Origin: Areca catechu
Taxonomy: Eukaryota; Streptophyta; Magnoliopsida; Arecales; Arecaceae
Length of the DNA: 64,000 nt
Assembly (NCBI GenBank): GCA_021397845.1
Contig: CM038044.1
Location: forward strand, 83,647,942-83,711,941
Direction: 5' to 3'
Within the stretch, counting starts at the first letter, position 1, and each line of letters begins with the position of its first letter. The translations under genes and the position numbers were made by a program. The notes beneath the pieces are model-generated. The model was not told the DNA's origin and made no database searches. It saw nothing but the letters and a program-made list of their open reading frames with translations. Shown in pieces: positions 57,238 to 64,000 of this stretch.

Positions 57238-58482
57238 TATGTGCCCCATCATTATTGGTATCAAAGCCTTAGGTTAGATTAGGGTTTCATGCTTGCTGAA
57301 TTCTACACATACCTAAACTTGATCTGCATAGAACACCATATTAGATTAGTTATTTTCATCTGAAATTAATTTTTTGTTAATCCCCAGTAATTCAGAAATT
57401 AGCATCTCAAATTTTATTAAAAATAAAAATAAAAAAAAAATTCCTGTATTTTTTTAATCTCTGTTGCATAGTTTAGGTCTGCTGCAATTTTTTTACCTAG
57501 TTTCGATAGCTTTCATCATAGCTATCCGACACTTAGTTCATTTGATTTTTTTTCATAAATCTAAGACAAAACAAACTTAGATCTAAATCTTTCTCATAGA
57601 TTTCAGATCTGAGGGTTTAAAAAAAATATTAAAAAAATATATTTTTTTGAAATTATTTTAGAGTACTTTGGTGGAAGGAAATCATTCCTCCCGAGTGAAT
57701 ATACAAAAGTATATTTATGACCCATGGGAGTAATGAGCTATGACTGGATGTGATAACACGAGATTGAAGTTTGTTTTGTGCTTAACTGTATGCTTGCTTG
57801 CTGGAATTTTTTGTGATTTGTGTGTTTAAGATTGCTTGGTTAATTTCTTAAGCACAAATTAGGGTTTCTTTGGCACATTTGATCTATTTAGATTCCACTA
57901 AAATTTAATTCCTACAATTTAAATCTAAAATCTAAAATTTAAAATTTAAAATTCGAATCTGAAATCTAAATTTAAAATTCAAAATTTAAAGTTTAAATTT
58001 TATGTTGCTAGTGTTATCTTATCTTATCTTTGTAACTAGAATTGATTGTGCATTTATATTTTAAACCAATTCTAAGGGCAGGCAATATAACATAAGGGAA
58101 GGATTGAGACCCTTTCCTTAGCCCAAAACAACCAACACCATTTGCATAGTCCTAAGCCTTAATTAAAATTGAGTAGCACTTAAAGCTTGGGATAGCAATA
58201 GGTCGGGATTTATATACGTGTTAACCCATTGTAGTAGTCATTTCTGTGTGTGCTTCTGATAATTGGTGTCTAAGGCTAGAGGTCCAGAGGCAAATACTCT
58301 AAGTGGACTGGTGGTTCTTTAATTAGGACCTCACAAAAATGAGGGAAGCCTCCCACCACCCCACCTCTTTCCTAGCCAATCGAGGAGTTACTACAGTCTT
58401 GGTTATTACATTGACTAAGCACTATATTGGCCCTTAGGTCTAGGAAACCTAGACTTAGGTTGATTTGTATTGTTTGTACTGC

Positions 58483-59325
58483 ATGACCACAAGGGCAGGT
58501 ACCCCATACCAAGATCAACATACTCAAGCTAGTACATCTGCATCTATGGATTTCAATCTAGAAAGCCTGATGCATTCTTTGACTGAACAGTTTAGGCATA
58601 CTTTGACTGAACAGTTTAGGCAGTTGAATGGTAGGCTAGACCAAATTGAGCATAGAATGGGAAATCTTGAGGAACTCATGTGTCTCCGCCAGACATTACG
58701 CCTCCTAGACCCACTCTAGTTCATATTCCTAGAGCCCAACGTCTTGATCTTATTCCTAATCCAAATCCTAGACACCCAACTTAAGATGAAACTGAAGAAG
58801 ATAGAGCCTTTAGGAGTGTCAAATTTGATGCACCCACGTTCGATGGGAACTTAGATCCTAAGGTCTATACAGATTGGGAGAGCGACATGGATCAATATTT
58901 CAAATTGTATGAAATGTTGGAGGAGCAAAAGGTGAAATTATCAAAGTTCAAGTTAGTCCGACAAGTATGATTGTATTGGGGTAATACTGAGAGATTGACC
59001 CTTCAGAGAGGACAAATGCCCATAGTTACATGGAGGGATATGAATGACAAGTTAAGAAAGAAGTATGTGCCATTAACATATCAACAAAGGCTATTAGATA
59101 AATGGTAGGACTTGACCCAAGGTAGTTAGACCATGACCGAATACATTTCCAAGTTCGATGAGTTTGTTATGCGATGTGGTGTAGTCGAGTCAGAATCTGT
59201 GACACTATCTAGGTTTAGAAAAGGCTTGAATGAGGATTTTAGAAGGAAACTATTTCTAAGGGAAGTACATGATTTGGAACATGCTTACCAGGTTGCTAGA
59301 ATCTATGAATGATTTCAAAGAAGAC
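58483..59325 (+). pseudogene. Element D: gag (N-terminus and capsid), cut by N
   Basis: ATG at 58483 (MTTRAGTPYQDQHTQAST), then a duplicated HTLTEQFRQ-type unit (58585-58624). After a frameshift near 58680 comes the capsid: VKFDAPTFDGNLDPKVYTD, MDQYFKLYEMLEEQKVKL, YWGNTERLTLQRGQMPIVTW, YVPLTYQQRLLDKW, SRFRKGLNEDFRRKLFLREV and HAYQVARIYE. At least five stops (mostly former Trp, Arg or Gln codons). The frame is cut by N at 59325 and resumes at 62097. Confidence 0.75.
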
Positions 59326-59942
59326 CGATGGGGGACACGGGTAGGATCGTTGGTGAGCCTAGAAGTCACCAAAATTAAGGTATCATATTTTTTTGGAATT
59401 TTTTTTAGATAAAGGGTGGCGAAGGAATAGTGGGGCTGGATGACAGGGTTTGGAACTCATGGACTTTGGGACTCACCCTAACGAAGAGACCTCTCACCTC
59501 TAGGGCATTACACCCTCCTCGATACTTGGAGGCGCTAGGATGAATCTCAAAGGTCACGAGGGGATAAAGAAGATAGAATGAAAAGGGGGATAACTAGGGC
59601 ATCACGCCCATGCCCGAAGGCGAAGGCAAGAAGAATCACTCTTCTAAAAACTCAAATTTTTTTCTCCAAAAACTATTTTTTACAAAGGGCTGAAGGTGGT
59701 ATTTATAGACCTGTCCAACCGTCATTTGAATTTGAATACAAGATAAAAAGATAGGAATGATTCAAATTCAAAAACAAGATTGGATAAGATAAGCCTATCC
59801 ATATCTAAATCCTAAACAACCAAATCCTAATTCAAATTTCAAATAAAAGATAAATCCTAAATTTATTCTGGATATGTTCCGAGAATCGTGCACTCCAAGA
59901 TTCGTGCTTGCTCCGATATTCATGCTGGTGAGGTCCCCATCA
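59326..59942 (-). repeat. Element N 3' LTR (617 bp)
   Basis: CGATGGGGGACACGG (first base mutated from T) to GGTCCCCATCA. Minus-strand TATA box TATAAATA at 59700-59707. Confidence 0.9.
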
Positions 59943-60224
59943 TTCCCTTGAGGTGGGGAAACCTCGACTCCATCGAGTTTAGGTCAGGATCCAACTTCAG
60001 CTTGACTTCAGGCTCTAGGAACTCCAAACTCTAGCTTGACATAACCATTATTTTGATTTTTTTTTTTAAAATCAGTTTTGCTTTGAAAATGGTGTGCTTT
60101 GAAATATGTGCAGCTTTAAGGTGCGTGCAACTCTGAAATCTATGCTGAATTGAAGTTGGCAAGAGGGAGGGGATTTGCTTTCACGTTCGTGCATCCCTTT
60201 CCTTCTTCATGGACAAAAATGGAG

Positions 60225-60521
60225 GGGTGTCGAGGCCGGCTTCCACCAAGAACTCCAGCCCATCAGATATCCGGTTGTAGAGAGGATGAGCCCCTGGAGG
60301 GCTGGCAAGCGGGGGAAGCCTTCGAGCTATATGAGCAGCACAATGGTGATCGAGAGGAGCTCTAGGGTTGAGAACTTCTTGTAAAGCACCGGTGGTAGGA
60401 GACGGCCTTGAAGGCACTTCACGGTGCCGTCCAGTGTCAGGGCTCGTAGCGGCTCCACCGATGACGAGTCAGCCTGGTGGCCGAGCACTGCATCGATGGC
60501 TTTCTCCCAGGTCTAGTCCAT
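60225..60521 (-). pseudogene. Captured fragment of an ANP32-like leucine-rich nuclear phosphoprotein gene
   Basis: The minus strand from the ATG at 60521 reads M-D-stop-TWEKAIDAVLGHQ, then LRALTLDGTVKCLQGRLLPP (60390-60449), KKFSTLELLSI, a stop, LEGFPRLPALQGLILS and, after a one-base shift, DGLEFLVEAGLDT. Plant ANP32-related proteins begin M-D-E with RALTLDGAVK-LQGRLPPP, a leucine-rich repeat with LEGFPRLP-L--LILSDNRI, then GLEFLVEAGLD, in this order. The acidic tail is absent. Two stops (the first in place of Glu3) and a frameshift make it non-coding. The match includes the start codon and about 100 codons without a visible intron, which fits copying from mRNA. Confidence 0.75.
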
Positions 60522-60687
60522 CGACAACGATGAAGAATGAGGGGAAATGGTGTGCAAAACTGTATCTGGACGACGGGAGCAAAGCCCTAACCCTAGGCTG
60601 GAGGCTAAACCCTCAATGGAGATGGCTTTTTTTTGACTCTCTTCTCCCTCAGATGGTTGTGTGAAGAGGGCATCGAGGGCACCGAAC

Positions 60688-61075
60688 ATGACCTCCTCGA
60701 GCTCGGCGGTGAGTTTGCGACGGAGCTCCCAGATCTCCTGTGGTGAACGGGAGGCGAGGCTAATGGTGATGCTGCGACTGTGGCTGTTGGGCTATCTCTA
60801 CTGAGCACCATCGGGAGGTTGGGGGTGATTGAGGCTGGAAGCATCATCGTCGGAGACCATGGAGGAGGGTGCAGGGGCTGCAGCTGGGATGGGTGGCGGG
60901 GATAGTTGGCAGCGGTGTCGGCTGCTGTGGCGGTGGTGGGGGTTTTGTCGGAGGAGGATGGGGGCTGAGGGATGGATGTGGGCTTGGGGGTCTTGTTGGG
61001 CAATTTCCGGGTGTAGACCTTGTTGCTCTCCCCCAACGCTGCTTTTCCAACGATTCTCTCGAGATACCAATTTTG
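60688..61075 (-). pseudogene. Captured fragment of a GTE/BET-bromodomain-like gene N-terminal region
   Basis: The minus strand reads, in order and across frames: VSRENRWK, GESNKVYTRKLPNKTPKP (from 61033), a Pro/Thr/Ala-rich stretch, DDDASSLNHPQPPDGAQ (60851-60801), then ITISLASRSPQEIWELRRKL and TAELEEV (about 60783-60688). Plant GTE transcription regulators carry N-terminal KVYTRK, DD-SSLN and SK-E-RELRRKL--ELEQV motifs ahead of the bromodomain. No bromodomain is visible here. It is weaker than the ANP32 match because these motifs are low in complexity; a protein search would settle it. Confidence 0.5.
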
Positions 61076-61455
61076 AATCTTGATCGCAATGGGATGGCTT
61101 TGGACGGAGACCACTGTCGATGGTAGCTGGAACTGTAGAAGTGGATGGATGCTTCAGATGGCTAGACGGGCCCTGGCTTGGGTTTTCGAGTGGCAGTGAA
61201 AGGTGTAGGGTTTTGATGGATTTTTTAATGGGATGGAATGGACGGAGGATGGAAAGGATGGGAGAAGGGGGAGGGTTGGCTGGCAGTGGCGGAGGCACCT
61301 CAGTCGGTGATGATGGAGGTGCATGTGAAAGTTCTCTCTCCGGTGGTGTCGGATGGGAGGTGGAAAAAAAAAAATAGGATCAGCGACGGGAAAGTGGAGG
61401 GACTGACTGGAGTTGGTGGGAGAGAAGGAAATTTGGGGTTCCATAATTTTTCTGG

Positions 61456-61467
61456 GCTCTGATACCA
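61456..61467 (-). other. Primer-binding site of element N
   Basis: Minus strand TGGTATCAGAGC, five bases from the LTR. Confidence 0.8.
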
Positions 61468-61472
61468 AAAAT

Positions 61473-62091
61473 TGATGGGGGACACGGGTAGGATCGTTGG
61501 TGAGCCTAGAAGTCACCAAAATTAGGGTATCATATTTTTTTGGAATTTTTTTTAGATAAAGTGTGGCGAAGGAATAGTGGGGATGGAAGACAGGGTTTGG
61601 AACTCATGGACTTTGGGACTCACCCTAACAAAGAGACCTCTCACCTCTAGGGCATTACACCCTCCTCGATACTTGGAGGTGCTAGGATGAATCTCAAAGG
61701 TCACGTGGGGATAAAGAAGATGGAATGGGAAGGGGGATAACTAGGGCATCATGCCCATGCCTGAAGGCGAAAGCAAGAAGAATCACTCTTCTAAAAACTC
61801 AAATTTTTTTTCTCCAAAAACTATTTTTTTACAAAGGACGGAGGGTGGTATTTATAGACCTGTCCAACCCTCATTTGAATTTGAATACAAGATAAAAGGA
61901 TAGGAATGATTCAAATTCAAATACAAGATATGATAAGATAAGCCTATCCATATATAAATCCTAACCAACCAAATCCTAATTCAAATTTCAAATAAAGATA
62001 AATCCTACATTTATTTTGGATATGTTTCAAGATTCGTGCATCTTCGGGATTCGTGCTTGCTCTGGGATTCGTGCTGGTGAGGTCCCCATCA
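61473..62091 (-). repeat. Element N 5' LTR (619 bp)
   Basis: TGATGGGGGACACGG to GGTCCCCATCA. Minus-strand TATA box at 61849-61856. Close to the other N LTR, with scattered single-base changes. Confidence 0.9.
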
Positions 62092-62096
62092 AAGAT

Positions 62097-63581
62097 AACC
62101 TATCTGTTGACCTGAACTCAATAGGTTTAGTAACACTAGAAATAGGTCAAGCCAAGTTCCTGTTAGTCTGCCTAGTCAACCCACAATAGTAGGTCGAGTG
62201 GATGATCGAGGAAAGGCAGCAATTGGTCGAGAGGATGATTGAGGAAAGGCACCAGTAGGTCATATGAATGATAGAGTAAGAGCACTTATAGTACATGGAG
62301 AAGGAAGTCAGAATGTAGAGTGTTATAGGTGTCATCAGGTTAGCCATTGTGGTAACAAGTGCCATGTATAGAACCTACACATAGGTGAGATGGGAGAAGA
62401 AGAGAAACCTAAAGCAGCTGAAGAGTGTGGAGAGGAAGTATATAAAGCTGAGCTCGACTTAGCAGAAGAGTTTGAAGGTAATGAGGAGGAAATAGAGTCA
62501 CTTGACCTTGTAGGAGTTGTTAGGTATATTCTAGATCAGATCAGGAAGAACGAGGACTGGTGTAGGACCAACATCCTGCAAACCTTTATCAAATTAGGGG
62601 ACAATGTGTGTAAGATCATTGTAGACAGGAGGAGCTATATCAATGCTATTTCTACCATTGCAGTCAAAAGTCTAGGTTTACCTACAGCACCCCATCCCAA
62701 CCCATATAAGGTTTCATGGATTGATGCAACCTCAATTCCCATTAAGTCAATTTGTCAGGTCACAATCCATTTCCAGTCATACCAAGAGAAGGTCTGGTGT
62801 GATGTGTTACCAATGGGAGTTAGTAGCATAATTTTTGGAAGACCCTGGTTATATGACCATGATGTTACCCTATTTGGAAGATCAAATTCTTGTTCCTTTA
62901 ATTATCAGGATAAGAGGATAGTCATAAATTCAACCCCATCCAAGGAAAACATTAAGAGGGGGTCTAGTAATTTGAAAGAAGAGAAGCCAGGATTGAACAT
63001 AATTACTGCTAAGGAGATGGAAAGAGATATCATTGGAGGTGCACCCATTGGAGTTTTAGTGGTTAAAGAGATTGATGAACAACCTAAACCTGAACACCCT
63101 AAGAAAGTTGTAGAGCTTTTGAAAGACTTTCAGAATGTGTTTCTTGAAGACCTGCCAAATGAACTGCAACCACTAAGGGACATCCAACATGCCATAGACT
63201 TAGTCCCAGGAGCTACATTGCCAAACCTCCCACATTATAGGATGAACCTTATAGAACACTTAGAGATGCAAAGACAAGTACGGGAGCATTTTCAGAAAGG
63301 ATTCATTAGGGAGAGTCTTAGTCCTTGTGCAGTTCTAGCCTTGTTAACCCCCAAGAAAGATGGCACTTGGAGGATGTGTGTCGATAGTAGAGCCATCAAC
63401 AAAATCACTATTAAATATAGGTTTCTAATTCCTTGTTTGGGTGATATGTTAGATATGATGGCCGGATCAATCATTTTCTCGAAGATTTGCCTTAAAAGTG
63501 GCTATCATCAAGCTAGGATAAAAATTGGAGATGAATGGAAAACAACCTTTAAGACTAAGGATGGTTTGTACGAATGGTTGG
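62097..63581 (+). pseudogene. Element D: zinc knuckle, protease and start of RT
   Basis: Open from 62390 to 63649; the tail after 63581 is foreign. Before it, NVECYRCHQVSHCGNKCH gives one CCHC knuckle (C-x2-C-x4-H-x4-C). Then an acidic linker (EVYKAELDLAEEFEGNEEE); the protease, where the usual VDSGS reads VDRRS; LPHYRMNLIEHLEMQRQV; the RT start TPKKDGTWRMCVDSRAINK; and FSKICLKSGYHQ, where the first catalytic Asp of RT (KIDLKSGYHQ in M) is Cys. The long open frame suggests a recent origin, but both active sites are lost, and RT breaks off after GLYEWLV. Confidence 0.85.
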
Positions 63582-64000
63582 TGTTGTACCATCCAGCCAA
63601 TCCTGGATTGGGCCAGTTAAGGAGTCCAACCGGCCCGGGGGACCAATAGACCTAAAGTCGACCATCTCCTGCCAAGGCACAGCTGACCCTCTTTGAGGGC
63701 CTCTTGGAGGCCCCTCTCCTTCAATGTGTCGTTCGGCTTTTCTCGAAGCTCCTGATGGACTCCTACTAGGTCCGATCGGCCCGCCTCCATTTGGGGAATT
63801 CTAGGTGCTCCCCTACACGTCTATCGATTGGCTTCCTCAAATGTCTTGGCAACTACTCTCGGTCGGCTGCCAGAGCCGCCTCCAGCTGAATCCGACCAAC
63901 CCTTGGTTCTTCTCAGAACTGCTCGAAAGCTCCTGAAGATCCTTCCCAGCTGGTACCGGAATTTTGTTGCAACGAATTCCATGATATGGCCACTACTCCA
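63582..64000 (+). mobile_element. Region O: start of an unidentified GC-rich insertion
   Basis: Begins TGTTGTACCATCC inside the D reverse transcriptase. It is visibly richer in G+C than D and has no recognisable coding motif. The TG start suggests an LTR. It runs off the window, so neither its end nor a target duplication can be seen. Confidence 0.4.

Larger units (their letters stand above)
59326..62091 (-). mobile_element. Element N: small LTR element carrying two host gene fragments
   Basis: 2766 bp, with LTRs 59326-59942 and 61473-62091 and target duplication AAGAC (59321-59325) / AAGAT (62092-62096). Primer site on the minus strand (61456-61467, TGGTATCAGAGC). The polypurine side at 59943-59975 reads 'ttcccttgaggtggggaaac' on the plus strand. 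The 1.5 kb interior has no gag or pol at all; instead it is GC rich and holds fragments like plant GTE and ANP32 genes. It must rely on another element's proteins. Confidence 0.85.
55469..63581 (+). mobile_element. Element D: Ty3/gypsy chromovirus, 5' part, split by N and cut by O
   Basis: A 5' LTR (about 55469-57219), primer site (57226-57237), leader, gag (58483 onward), one CCHC knuckle, protease and RT start. The sequence stops in RT at 63581, where unrelated GC-rich DNA begins. The protein is the closest relative of M in the window (shared LPHYRMN, YKVSWIDATSIPIKS and WCDVLPMGVSSI motifs). The LTR start is inferred from the TGGTGAGG end pattern and is uncertain because the 3' LTR is not present. 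Confidence 0.75.

Noticed and set aside
57238..57260. Second primer-binding site in D
   Set aside because: The copy TGGTATCAAAGC is weaker and not adjacent to an LTR end; it looks like a local duplication of the first.
60829..61126. Gly/Trp-rich frames on the plus strand in N
   Set aside because: Antisense shadow of the Pro-rich GTE-like fragment on the minus strand.

Overview
This window is a block of plant repeat DNA. I find no intact host gene, rRNA, tRNA or CRISPR array. It is almost entirely LTR retrotransposons inserted into one another. The evidence for a plant is the element families (Ty1/copia with initiator-Met-tRNA primer sites, chromodomain-bearing Ty3/gypsy chromoviruses, a Tat-type gypsy, a SIRE-like copia LTR) and three captured gene fragments of plant type. 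The GC-rich captured exons are mildly suggestive of a monocot, but the species cannot be named from sequence alone.

Layout. 1-2867: minus-strand copia end (A) abutting a gypsy remnant (H, 2868-4931), which sits in the leader of a plus-strand copia element (B, 4932-11030). B shares one 2.6 kb LTR with a second copy of the same family (C, 11031-13720). 13721-31897: a different copia element (G), split by two gypsy-derived elements, F (14234-20249, TSD taggt) and E (23457-31546, TSD gaata). E carries a further LTR-like insertion, I (29693-31324, TSD ggtaa). 31898-33475: unassigned LTR-like DNA (P). 33476-36645: remains of a Tat-like gypsy (J). 36646-55468: SIRE-like copia LTR and 3' region (K), split by gypsy L (37531-53332), itself split by the complete chromovirus M (40727-49563, TSD ggtgg). 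55469-63581: plus-strand chromovirus D, split by the small element N (59326-62091). 63582-64000: start of an unidentified GC-rich insertion (O).

How the parts relate. M is the most complete element: gag with two CCHC knuckles, protease, RT, RNase H, integrase with GPF motif and chromodomain. It is closed by three stops and one frameshift. F, E and L share its type of leader, primer site, polypurine tract and integrase tail, but have lost protease, RT, RNase H and the integrase core. In the same place they carry a common region I cannot assign, so they look like a non-autonomous group moved by M/D-type enzymes.

The most interesting finds are host gene pieces inside small elements. N holds a fragment resembling a GTE/BET-bromodomain protein N-terminus followed by an ANP32-like leucine-rich fragment, and I holds a WDR5-like WD40 fragment. 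All three are chromatin or nuclear protein families. Other signals are a gag deletion shared by B and C, four 20-base hairpin repeats in the C leader, and a dense GTCGAC-motif array in the K LTR. All family names rest on reading motifs by eye, without database searches.
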